6,071 nt of DNA from Deltaproteobacteria bacterium (GTDB lineage: Bacteria > Desulfobacterota > DSM-4660 > Desulfatiglandales > B25-G16). The stretch is from positions 1 to 6,071 of the forward strand of contig QMLW01000135.1 in the NCBI GenBank assembly GCA_003646935.1. Reading direction: 5' to 3'. Under the pieces are notes generated by a model. That model was not told the DNA's origin, searched no databases, and worked only from the letters and a program-made list of their open reading frames with translations. Below are positions 1-4,975 of the stretch, one piece after another. Within the stretch, counting starts at the first letter, position 1; each line of letters begins with the position of its first letter. Both the position numbers and the translations under genes were made by a program.

Positions 1-534
1 ATTGTAGCCCCTGTCCGCGAAGAACTCGAAGATGACGCGGATCCCATAACGCCTTCCTATCTCCTGGATATCATTTTTCTTGGGGCCCGGCAGCATAACG
101 AGGATAAGATCCTTGTCCAGTCGGGAAACCGATTCTGTTATCGCTTCGGCGATGTGCATATCCTGAGCGGCCATATTATAGAGAGCGCCGTGGGCCTTGA
201 CGTGCTGCAGTTTCATTCCCTGGGAGGCAGCAAAGCCCTGGAGGGCACCTATCTGGTAGGTGACATAGTCCTGGATTTCCTCCATGGTTGCATCCATATT
301 CCTTCTGCCGAAGCCAAGGAGGTCGGGGAACCCCGGATGGGCTCCCAGCGCCACACCATGTTCTTTGGCCAGGGCGATGGTACGCCTCATCACTGCAGGA
401 TCTCCTGCGTGAAATCCGCAGGCGATATTCGCCGAACTGATAAGGGGAATCACCTCTTCATCAAGTCCGATTTTATAGGCTCCGTAACTCTCCCCTACAT
501 CGGAGTTAAGGTCGATTTGAAAGCGTTTTTCCAT
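1..534 (-). CDS. pxpA: 5-oxoprolinase subunit A (PxpA, LamB/YcsF family), 3' part cut off by window edge
   Basis: This is the large-family subunit that, together with PxpB and PxpC, performs ATP-dependent opening of 5-oxoproline (pyroglutamate) to glutamate in the cytoplasm. Reading leftwards from ATG 534, 178 codons are open to the window edge; the family is usually about 250 residues, so roughly the last third lies outside. The family signatures are all present in order: DLNSDVGES (residues 8-16), [14 protein letters not shown] (33-46), GAHPGFPD (64-71) and VKAHGALYN (112-120). The start is fixed by a strong Shine-Dalgarno sequence, GGGGAGGTG (539-547), four nt before the ATG, and by the conserved N-terminus beginning right there. 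The pxpB and pxpC partners are not visible; if present they would lie left of the window. The neighbour tauE-like gene is divergent, so it is not in the same operon. The family call is secure; the exact substrate rests on family knowledge. Confidence 0.93.
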   Translation of the reverse strand, partial: MEKRFQIDLNSDVGESYGAYKIGLDEEVIPLISSANIACGFHAGDPAVMRRTIALAKEHGVALGAHPGFPDLLGFGRRNMDATMEEIQDYVTYQIGALQGFAASQGMKLQHVKAHGALYNMAAQDMHIAEAITESVSRLDKDLILVMLPGPKKNDIQEIGRRYGIRVIFEFFADRGYN

Positions 535-992
535 GGTTCACCTCCCCTTGTTTTTAAGATTTTCTAATTTGAATCGCGTTTTCCCCACGAGATCCCCACA
601 GGTATCAAGACGCTCAAAACTAATATTTTTTTTCATAAGATCAACACTCCATTGCTCAAATAGCGTAATCAAGCGCGCGATAGACAAACATTAGATTATT
701 CAAGATACTTCATGCAGTTTTTATCTATATGATGAGAAATGATTTTTATTCAAAAAATGATAAGAAGCAGGTCCCAGTTGGTTGGCTGATTGAGGTAATT
801 GGGCTTGACATACAAAGTATAGAATGATCTCTTTGTGCACAGTAGTTGGTAATGACGCTGAAAGTAGCCATTGCCCTTCTTAATACAAGGATGCAATACC
901 TGCAGTGCTGATTAATGCCGGTTTTACATACCTTAGGTTTCTAAGGTAGCTGTGTTCAGGTGTAAACGAATTACGGGAGCGCGAATTCTGAA
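535..992. other. Divergent spacer between pxpA and the TauE-like gene; no convincing gene or promoter
   Basis: This 458-bp stretch is AT-rich and separates two divergent genes, so it must carry both promoters. I see a consensus-like TTGACA at 805-810, but no acceptable -10 box lies 15-19 nt downstream of it. On the minus strand a weak TTGAAT / TATAGA pair with an 18-nt spacer reads towards pxpA from about 730-760. A short minus-strand open frame (636 to 538) ends inside the pxpA ribosome-binding site. The only strong structure is the perfect hairpin at 929-948. Confidence 0.5.
929..948. repeat. Perfect 8-bp inverted repeat upstream of the TauE-like gene
   Basis: The arms TACCTTAG (929-936) and CTAAGGTA (941-948) are exact reverse complements around the 4-nt loop GTTT, ending 44 nt before the GTG start at 993. 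No T-run follows on either strand, so it is not an intrinsic terminator. It could be an operator for a dimeric regulator or a hairpin in the 5' leader of the exporter mRNA. The sequence does not decide between these. Confidence 0.5.
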
Positions 993-1967
993 GTGATTCA
1001 TCCGGGTGTATTACTTCTCTTGGGCTTTCTCCTGGGAGTGTTCACTGGGTTTTTCGGGGTAGGGGGCGGTTGGCTGCTGACGCCTGCCTTGAACATCCTG
1101 GGGTTACCCATGGTCTCCGCGATCGGAACGGGCTTTTTAATGCTAACGGGCAACGCCTTATATGCCGCTATAAGGCACCATAGGCGTGGCAATGTGGATG
1201 TCAAACTCGGCATCATTATGGGGATCTTTAGCTGTGCAGGGGTGGAGGTGGGCAAGAGGCTGGTGTTTCACCTGGAGAGGTTAAACCTTGCCGGAACGTA
1301 TGTGAGGGTGGCCTACATGGTGCTCATGCTGATCATCTCCCTTTCTATGCTGAGAGAGTATTTTTACTACTGGAAAAGAAACAGAAAGGCAGAAGGCGGC
1401 CAGGGGGCAGCAGGGCAGGATCGAACCTCCAGCCTTGCAAGCAGGATCTATCGAATCGCACTTCCTCCAAGGATTGCTTTTCCACGATCAGGAGTCAATT
1501 CCATCTCCTTATGGGTCATCATAGCCTCAGGCATCCTTATTGGCTTTGTCTCGGGTTTTATGGGGATCGGGGGCGGATTGCTCGGTTTGCCCATATTGAT
1601 CTATGTGATTGGGGTGCCAACCATCAGTGCCGTCGGCACCTCTCTCGTATTGGTGCTGATCATCTCATGTTATGGGACCGGTGTTTTTGCCCTTGGGGGA
1701 TATGTGGAGTTGATACCGGCTTTGATACTGCTCGCCGGCTCCCTCGCGGGCGTCCGGCTGGGGGTTTATGCGACCACATATGTGACGGGTATGAAGATCA
1801 GGGTCATGTTTGCCCTCATGGTTTTGGCTGTGGCGGTCTCCGTGTTCCTGAAACAGATCAATATGGCAACTATCAGCAGCTACCTTGTAATGATTTCCGC
1901 CTGTGCCCTTTGTCTCGCCATTCTCCTTCCATCGGCGAAGAACCTCTTGCACCGGGCTACCCGCTAG
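993..1967 (+). CDS. TauE/SafE-family (former DUF81) membrane anion exporter
   Basis: The product is a 324-residue polytopic inner-membrane protein of the TauE/SafE family, whose members are thought to export sulfite, sulfoacetate or other small anions. The internal duplication typical of the family is clear. Half 1 has GFFGVGGG (19-26) followed by GLPMVSAIGTG (37-47), and half 2 has GFMGIGGG (188-195) followed by GVPTISAVGTS (207-217), an offset of about 169 residues. Hydrophobic stretches lie near 5-30, 45-60, 72-88, 105-122, 173-190, 198-230, 238-260, 270-287 and 294-312. A long basic, polar loop (about 125-170) joins the halves and makes the protein longer than many relatives. GTG 993 is the only good start: the frame is closed by a stop at 963, and the first helix begins within a few residues. 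Its Shine-Dalgarno site (GGGAG, 975-979) is poorly spaced at 13 nt. The gene stands alone; the substrate cannot be told from sequence. Confidence 0.88.
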   Translation: MIHPGVLLLLGFLLGVFTGFFGVGGGWLLTPALNILGLPMVSAIGTGFLMLTGNALYAAIRHHRRGNVDVKLGIIMGIFSCAGVEVGKRLVFHLERLNLAGTYVRVAYMVLMLIISLSMLREYFYYWKRNRKAEGGQGAAGQDRTSSLASRIYRIALPPRIAFPRSGVNSISLWVIIASGILIGFVSGFMGIGGGLLGLPILIYVIGVPTISAVGTSLVLVLIISCYGTGVFALGGYVELIPALILLAGSLAGVRLGVYATTYVTGMKIRVMFALMVLAVAVSVFLKQINMATISSYLVMISACALCLAILLPSAKNLLHRATR

Positions 1968-2285
1968 GGAACGTACTTTTTGCCGAGTGTGATTCTGGAA
2001 GCTCGCAGTAAGGCAAAATAATCCTTGACAAATGAAAGGATATTGGCTCATTCAAATATTGGACTACTAAATAGGCCAATTAGATGGATCAAGATATATT
2101 ACAATCCCTAATCCCCCCTAAAATTTTATATTCGTTGTCAATTTTTTCTAAAAGAGGATTTAATATAGTAAGATATGAGGTGAAGGAAGTCATTAAAAAA
2201 GGGCTTGGAGCACATCCAAACCCTCTTATTTATACTTTTAAAGATGAGATTTAAGCCTTCAAATACGCCCTGGACCTATCAAAAA
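1968..2285. other. Spacer between convergent TauE-like and HU genes; mostly non-coding
   Basis: This AT-rich interval holds a loose hairpin just after the exporter stop (TTTTGCC 1978-1984 with GGCAAAA 2012-2018, plus an inner CGAG/CTCG pair) that lacks a following T-run, so it is at best a weak end for the exporter mRNA. An isolated TTGACA (2025-2030) has no matching -10 box. A 56-codon plus-strand open frame (2084-2254) has no ribosome-binding site and contains the second HU terminator, so I do not call it a gene. The two supported elements are the terminators listed separately. Confidence 0.5.
2201..2223 (-). terminator. Second (distal) intrinsic terminator downstream of the HU gene
   Basis: Read on the minus strand, GGGTTTGGA pairs with TCCAAGCCC around a 5-nt loop and is followed at once by six T residues (the A-run at 2195-2200). 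All nine positions pair in RNA because the one imperfect position is a G-U wobble on the minus strand; on the plus strand it would be a C-A mismatch. This polarity, together with the U-run, says that it stops leftward transcription, so it backs up the HU terminator at 2286-2306. Confidence 0.7.
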
Positions 2286-2306
2286 GGCAGGGCCGGAAGC
2301 CCTGCC
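2286..2306 (-). terminator. Intrinsic terminator of the HU gene
   Basis: On the minus strand GGCAGGGC and GCCCTGCC form a perfect 8-bp GC-rich stem around TTCCG, followed by five T residues (A-run 2281-2285). It lies 24 nt after the HU stop codon. A short T-run (2308-2310) on the other side could give weak bidirectional activity for rightward transcripts. Confidence 0.85.
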
Positions 2307-2330
2307 CTTTTACCCATTCTGCCTCTATCC

Positions 2331-2600
2331 TTACAGCACCGCATCCTTTAATGCTTTGCCTGGGACGAACTTGGGCACCTTACTCGCCTTGATATCGATC
2401 ACTGCCCCGGTCCGGGGATTTCTACCCCTCCTGGCCTTCCTCTGGCCAACCTTAAAGGTGCCGAAACCTACCAGGGAGACCGTGTCGTTTTTCTTCAATG
2501 CATTGGTAATAGATGACACCACACAATCCACCGCTGCCTGGGCCTCTTTCTTGGTTGAGACCACCTTGGCTACCTCGTTGACTAGATCCCCTTTGTTCAT
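2331..2600 (-). CDS. hup: HU-family nucleoid DNA-binding protein
   Basis: The 89-residue product matches the usual length of about 90 for HU/IHF proteins, which bind and bend DNA as dimers in the nucleoid. It starts with the typical MNKGDLVNEVA helix, has the GFGTF turn (46-50), the flexible beta-arm with GRNP at its tip (59-62, containing the proline that intercalates into DNA) and ends with the conserved ASKVPKFVPGKALKDAV block (72-88). The sequence resembles HU rather than IHF in the arm (RNPRTG), though HU and IHF cannot be fully separated by eye. The ATG at 2600 follows a purine-rich ribosome site (GGGGG, 2608-2612) by 7 nt. It lies on the same strand as lon further right, consistent with the lon-hup neighbourhood of other proteobacteria, but is now separated from lon by the toxin-antitoxin genes. 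Two terminators follow it. Confidence 0.95.
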   Translation of the reverse strand: MNKGDLVNEVAKVVSTKKEAQAAVDCVVSSITNALKKNDTVSLVGFGTFKVGQRKARRGRNPRTGAVIDIKASKVPKFVPGKALKDAVL

Positions 2601-2628
2601 GGTCGTTCCCCCTTTCTGTTAATAGGAT

Positions 2629-2651
2629 AGCGTTATATTTCTGCTAACGCT
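2629..2651. repeat. 7-bp inverted repeat in the HU leader
   Basis: The arms AGCGTTA and TAACGCT are exact reverse complements with a 9-nt loop. They lie between the putative HU promoter and the ribosome-binding site. The position suits a repressor site or leader hairpin, but no known motif is recognised. Confidence 0.35.
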
Positions 2652-2652
2652 C

Positions 2653-2681
2653 TATTTACAGGAACTTTTCAGGCATTGCAA
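2653..2681 (-). promoter_or_regulatory. Possible promoter of the HU gene
   Basis: On the minus strand TTGCAA (2676-2681) and TAAATA (2653-2658) are separated by exactly 17 nt, at a fitting distance from the HU start. Both boxes are only moderate matches to sigma70 consensus. An inverted repeat, AGCGTTA (2629-2635) / TAACGCT (2645-2651), lies directly downstream, where the transcript would begin, and could be an operator or a 5'-leader hairpin. Confidence 0.35.
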
Positions 2682-2831
2682 CGAAAAAGCTGTGCCTTGG
2701 GTAGTATAATGCCCAAGAAATTAAGGGAGGCATGATTCTGATACTCTGCATAGGCATTTTCTTAAAGCGGGGATAGCAATATGGAGGTCAATATTTCATT
2801 GAAGGAAAGTCTATCATAGCAAGCTTCTTCA

Positions 2832-3257
2832 TCAGCATGATCGGCGATCCTTACTCACCATGCCAAATCCCTGTTCTTCAAAACGCCTGTCAAATGCAAA
2901 GGCCTTTTCAACCTTGTGATGCCTCATGGTTATAAAGCTGATACAATCCACAAAGCTTACCTTTCCTCGCCCAAGGCTCAGCCAGAGTCCATAGGCGAGA
3001 TTATGAAGTGAAGCCTCAACCCAAAGTACCTCTGCAAGGCTCAGCACATCCCGGTACCATAGGTTTGAAGCCTCAAAGCCCAACCGGCTTTGCAACAGAG
3101 CCAGCGTCTCCACAATGACATAGTTGCTGGTAGTGAGATAAACGTCTTTTTCCAAAAGTTGTCGCCATAATCCCGCTGCGTGCTCATAATTATTATCTGA
3201 ACGGTCCATCAGTGCATAAAAGGCTGAGGTGTCCACAAATACCCGTTCATTTTCCAT
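2832..3257 (-). CDS. vapC: PIN-domain ribonuclease toxin of a type II toxin-antitoxin pair (VapC-like, COG2402 type)
   Basis: The product (141 residues) is a PIN-domain protein, the metal-dependent RNase fold of VapC toxins. The acidic residues expected in the active site are present: D9 in VFVDTSAFYAL, E50 in VIVETLALL, D104 in VSFVDCISF and D123 in AFDRRFEEQGF. The order VETLALLQ, SFVDCISF, FAFDRRFEEQGF recalls the COG2402 branch of PIN toxins. The antitoxin gene lies immediately upstream and its stop overlaps this start, giving translational coupling. I chose ATG 3257, which has GAGG six nt upstream and begins close to the conserved strand; ATG 3269 (four codons earlier, with AGAGG nine nt upstream) is an equally open alternative that would give 145 residues. 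No terminator is seen before the HU gene 230 nt downstream, so read-through into HU is possible. Catalysis and RNA target are inferred from the family. Confidence 0.88.
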   Translation of the reverse strand: MENERVFVDTSAFYALMDRSDNNYEHAAGLWRQLLEKDVYLTTSNYVIVETLALLQSRLGFEASNLWYRDVLSLAEVLWVEASLHNLAYGLWLSLGRGKVSFVDCISFITMRHHKVEKAFAFDRRFEEQGFGMVSKDRRSC

Positions 3258-3510
3258 GGCGAGCCTCATCGCTGAAAGCCTCTGCTAAATAGTCATCATG
3301 CCGCTCAGAAACGTCAGCACTATCAGAAGAAAAGCGGCCGACAGCAGCAAGGGCCCTCTTTTTTTTGTCTTCAGGAAATCGTTCCTGATTCGTACGAAAA
3401 AAGGCGATCCCCTCACGAATGAGTTGAGAAACAGAAACTCCTCGTAACCTTGCTTCTGTCCTCAGCCACTCAATCTGATCATCTTCCATTTGAATCTGTG
3501 TACGTATCAT
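3247..3510 (-). CDS. Ribbon-helix-helix (CopG-type) antitoxin, partner of the PIN toxin
   Basis: The 87-residue protein begins with a short beta-strand (MIRTQIQM) followed by two helices (DDQIEWLRTEARLRG, then SVSQLIREGIAFF), the pattern of an RHH DNA-binding domain at about residues 1-40. The acidic C-terminal part (RFSSDSADVSERHDDYLAEAF) is the region that in such antitoxins wraps and neutralises the toxin. The Shine-Dalgarno site GAGGT (3517-3521) lies six nt before the ATG. The stop codon overlaps the toxin start, so the two genes form one operon transcribed leftwards. The dimer or its complex with the toxin is expected to bind the inverted repeat at 3523-3554 and repress its own promoter. 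It belongs to a different RHH branch from the antitoxin at 3970. Confidence 0.87.
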   Translation of the reverse strand: MIRTQIQMEDDQIEWLRTEARLRGVSVSQLIREGIAFFRTNQERFPEDKKKRALAAVGRFSSDSADVSERHDDYLAEAFSDEARHGK

Positions 3511-3522
3511 GCGAATACCTCA

Positions 3523-3554
3523 ATGATGTAATAATGTAAATATATATACATCAT
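3523..3554. promoter_or_regulatory. Putative autoregulatory operator of the leftward TA operon
   Basis: ATGATGTA (3523-3530) and TACATCAT (3547-3554) are perfect reverse complements separated by 16 nt. An additional ATGTA half-site sits inside at 3534-3538. The repeat lies between the -10 box and the antitoxin ribosome-binding site and touches the -10 box (3553-3558), as expected for an operator through which an RHH antitoxin represses its own operon. Confidence 0.6.
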
Positions 3555-3579
3555 GATAGCTTTTTTTGGCCACTGTCAA
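3553..3579 (-). promoter_or_regulatory. Promoter of the leftward TA operon
   Basis: On the minus strand a perfect TTGACA (3574-3579) is followed after 15 nt by TATCAT (3553-3558), one base from TATAAT. The short spacer is below the optimum of 17, which may lower basal strength. The boxes lie just ahead of the operator and about 45 nt before the antitoxin start. Confidence 0.55.
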
Positions 3580-3899
3580 GCAATAAAGGCAGGGGCGCAA
3601 GGAATTATTGGGGCCGGGCAATGATAATAATGTAAGTCTCCATGCATGGGCCTCGAGGATATGTTTTTGAGCCTCTTTTATTACCTGGGGTTTCCCGGAT
3701 ATTTGCAGAGTTTTTGGAGGAATTTAGGTTCTTAATAGGTGACGTTGATGACCCCGGTTAAATACAATCAATAACAATTTAACTGGGCAGGCTATGGTGA
3801 ATCACTACATCTCTCTCTTCTACCGTGAATGGCTACGATCTCTGTTTGACATGTATTCATATTCACTATGACTCAAAGCATACCGTCCCATTTGCTCGC
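3580..3899. other. Spacer between the two divergent TA operons; no gene recognised
   Basis: This stretch has no supported coding sequence. It holds a near-copy (3620-3635) of the leftward operator region AATGAT..AATAATGTAA, two short palindromes side by side (CCATGCATGG 3640-3649, CCTCGAGG 3651-3658), and an upstream TTGACA (3846-3851) followed by a 13-nt near-copy (3851-3863) of part of the rightward operator. A minus or plus gene cannot be defended here. Confidence 0.5.
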
Positions 3900-3928
3900 T
3901 TGACAGATGCAAAATATGATGGCATAAT
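3900..3928 (+). promoter_or_regulatory. Promoter of the rightward vapBC operon
   Basis: A perfect TTGACA (3900-3905) and CATAAT (3923-3928, one base from consensus) are separated by the ideal 17 nt. Transcription would start near 3935, leaving a leader of about 35 nt with the GGGAAGG ribosome site. It is the best sigma70-like promoter in the window. Confidence 0.75.
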
Positions 3929-3941
3929 GCATTCATATTTT
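3911..3941. promoter_or_regulatory. 31-bp palindromic operator covering the -10 box of the rightward vapBC operon
   Basis: The left arm AAAATATGATGGCAT (3911-3925) and right arm ATGCATTCATATTTT (3927-3941) pair at 13 of 15 positions around a single central base. The palindrome is centred on the -10 box CATAAT, so a bound repressor would block RNA polymerase directly. The natural candidate is the RHH antitoxin encoded immediately downstream, alone or with its toxin. Confidence 0.7.
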
Positions 3942-3969
3942 AATTGCATATAAGGGAAGGATCATACAA

Positions 3970-4230
3970 ATGAAGACGATTACCGTGAGAGGTTTGGATG
4001 ACACCATAAAAGAAGATCTTAAACGGGTGGCGAGACAGGAAGGCAAGAGCCTAAATCAGTTTATCGTAGACACACTGAAAGATCGCCTAGGTCTAAGGAA
4101 ACAGAAGAAGTATTCGGTTAGTCACCACGACATGGATCATCTTTTTGGTATATGGTCTGAGAATGAGTTTAGATCTATCCAACAGAAGATCGATTCAGAA
4201 CGTAAGATAGACAGGGAGCTCTGGCAATGA
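3970..4230 (+). CDS. vapB: VapB/FitA-like ribbon-helix-helix antitoxin
   Basis: The 86-residue protein has an N-terminal RHH domain: strand MKTITVRGL (1-9), helix DDTIKEDLKRVARQEG (10-25) and helix SLNQFIVDTLKDRLG (27-41). This is the form known from FitA and other VapB antitoxins. The C-terminal half (HHDMDHLFGIW ... IDRELWQ) is the toxin-binding tail; the ending IDRELW is common in antitoxins paired with PIN toxins. GGGAAGG (3954-3960) lies nine nt before the ATG and supports this start. The stop codon overlaps the toxin start in ATGA, a sign of coupled translation. A strong promoter with a palindromic operator over its -10 box precedes the gene, as expected for an autoregulated TA operon. 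Antitoxin function is inferred from the fold and the adjacent PIN toxin. Confidence 0.9.
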   Translation: MKTITVRGLDDTIKEDLKRVARQEGKSLNQFIVDTLKDRLGLRKQKKYSVSHHDMDHLFGIWSENEFRSIQQKIDSERKIDRELWQ

Positions 4231-4613
4231 AAAATCTCCTCATCGATACTAACATTTATATCCATGCCCTTAAGGGGGAGCATGCCACGATTGCTATTCT
4301 GCAGCAAGCACAAGAAATAGCTATTTGCTCTATAAGCATTGGAGAATTGTTATCAGGATTTAAGGCTGGGGGAAGGGAGAAAAAGAATAGGGAAGAGCTG
4401 GCAGAATTCTTGGATGCACCACGCGTTCGGATGTATGGCATTGATGAGGATACCGCGGAGTTCTATGCTACAATATTGAATTGTTTACGCAAGCAAGGAA
4501 CGCCCATTCCGACCAATGACATATGGATAGCATCGGTTGCCTTTCAACATGGATTTCCCTTATTCACCAAAGACCACCATTTTGAATACATTGCCGGTTT
4601 GATGCTCATCTAG
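4227..4613 (+). CDS. vapC: VapC-type PIN-domain ribonuclease toxin
   Basis: The 128-residue product has the usual VapC length and fold. The putative metal-binding acidic residues are D7 in LLIDTNIYI, E40 in SIGELLSGF, D98 in PTNDIWIAS and D116 in FTKDHHFEYI; the motifs TNDIWIA and KD.HF are typical of VapC toxins, which cleave tRNA or rRNA and so halt translation. All catalytic positions are intact, so the toxin looks functional. It overlaps the antitoxin gene by 4 nt (ATGA) and is therefore the second gene of the same operon. It differs clearly from the PIN toxin at 2832-3257 in length and motif details, so the pair of modules is not a recent duplication. No clear terminator follows it; the next element is the leftward terminator of the tRNA-Asp unit. 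Confidence 0.93.
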   Translation: MKNLLIDTNIYIHALKGEHATIAILQQAQEIAICSISIGELLSGFKAGGREKKNREELAEFLDAPRVRMYGIDEDTAEFYATILNCLRKQGTPIPTNDIWIASVAFQHGFPLFTKDHHFEYIAGLMLI

Positions 4614-4789
4614 ACTCACCCTTCATATCCATGCTCACTTGATGCCGAGGAAGCAAAAGGCAGAAGCGGATGCCCTAGACGATGTCGAATATACCCTCGA
4701 ATCCGAAAAGGCAGGGAATGAGAAGCAATATATTTCTTTTACCCGATTGCACCCTATGTGCACCCTATCAGGTTTTATACAGTAAAAAA
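4614..4789. other. Spacer between vapC and the tRNA-Asp terminator; possible relic frame
   Basis: A 47-codon plus-strand frame (ATG 4642 to stop 4783-4785) reads through most of this spacer and starts with a charged stretch (MPRKQKAEADALDDVEY), but it has no convincing ribosome-binding site and I recognise no family. A tandem direct repeat, TGCACCCTAT at 4748-4757 and again at 4759-4768, lies inside it. It may be debris of a lost gene next to the tRNA; nothing stronger can be said. Confidence 0.35.
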
Positions 4790-4813
4790 GGGCTTCCGAA
4801 AACTCGGAAACCC
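4790..4813 (-). terminator. Intrinsic terminator of the lon-tRNA-Val-tRNA-Asp unit
   Basis: On the minus strand GGGTTTCCGA pairs with TCGGAAGCCC around a 4-nt loop, giving a 10-bp stem with one G-U pair, followed by six T residues (A-run 4784-4789). It begins 10 nt after the encoded CCA end of tRNA-Asp. On the plus strand the G-U position becomes a C-A mismatch and the U-run is lacking, so it is not the terminator of vapC. Confidence 0.88.
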
Positions 4814-4823
4814 TTGACTATTC

Positions 4824-4902
4824 TGGCGGGGACGACGGGACTCGAACCCGCGACCTCCGGCGTGACAGGCCGGCGTTCTAACCAGAACTGAACTACGTCC
4901 CC
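4824..4902 (-). tRNA. tRNA-Asp (anticodon GUC), CCA encoded
   Basis: The minus strand folds into a complete cloverleaf: acceptor GGGGACG/CGTCCCC, D-arm GTTC/GAAC, anticodon stem CCGGC/GCCGG with loop CTGTCAC (anticodon GTC, plus-strand 4864-4866), T-arm GCGGG/CCCGT with loop TTCGAGT, discriminator G and encoded CCA (4824-4826). G73 is the aspartate identity base. It is the last gene before the terminator at 4790-4813. Its 3' end faces the toxin-antitoxin genes and is the kind of site used by integrating elements. Confidence 0.97.
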
Positions 4903-4975
4903 GAAAACCTTCGGTTTTACCTTTAGCTATTAGCCAATAGCCACGGGCCATTGGTAAATAGCGATAGGTTATTTC
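4903..4975. repeat. Short inverted and direct repeats in the tRNA-Val/tRNA-Asp spacer
   Basis: The 73-nt spacer is built from overlapping short repeats: GCTATT (4926-4931) / AATAGC (4936-4941), CCAAT (4934-4938) / ATTGG (4950-4954), a further AATAGC at 4957-4962, and AAAACC (4904-4909) / GGTTTT (4913-4918) touching the 5' end of tRNA-Asp. These hairpins could guide cleavage of the joint tRNA precursor, but this is inference. Confidence 0.4.

Noticed and set aside
154..567. Plus-strand 137-codon frame at the left edge
   Set aside because: It is antisense to pxpA, whose frame carries all the family motifs and a strong ribosome-binding site.
805..810. TTGACA in the pxpA-tauE spacer as a promoter
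   Set aside because: No -10-like hexamer lies 15-19 nt downstream on the plus strand.
1511..2051. Long alternative frames on both strands over the end of the TauE-like gene
   Set aside because: They overlap the exporter frame, have compositions unlike real proteins (rich in C, H, R, G) and lack ribosome-binding sites.
2084..2254. 56-codon plus-strand frame in the TauE-HU spacer
   Set aside because: There is no ribosome-binding site, the composition is that of AT-rich spacer, and it contains a well-formed minus-strand terminator of the HU gene.
2705..2710. Perfect TATAAT on the plus strand, inside the repeat CTTGGG/CCCAAG (2696-2717)
   Set aside because: No -35 box at a suitable distance and no plus-strand gene follows; the hairpin has no T-run to act as a terminator.
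3640..3658. Two adjacent perfect palindromes, CCATGCATGG and CCTCGAGG
   Set aside because: They are short, unrelated to either promoter, and palindromes of this size are expected by chance.
3801..3953. Open plus-strand frame before vapB reading ...HIHYDSKHTVPFARLTDAKYDG...
   Set aside because: It has no ATG start with a ribosome site and lies under a clear promoter and palindromic operator; no family is recognised.
2601..4823. Genomic island with tRNA attachment-site duplication
   Set aside because: I looked for a second copy of the tRNA-Asp 3' end near the HU side of the TA cluster and saw none, and there is no integrase gene in the window. Insertion is still possible, but this form of evidence is lacking.
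4682..4891. Plus-strand 69-codon frame containing TTGLEPATSGVTGRRSNQ
   Set aside because: The C-terminal part is the antisense translation of tRNA-Asp, a well-known false protein motif in annotations, and the frame also crosses the leftward terminator.
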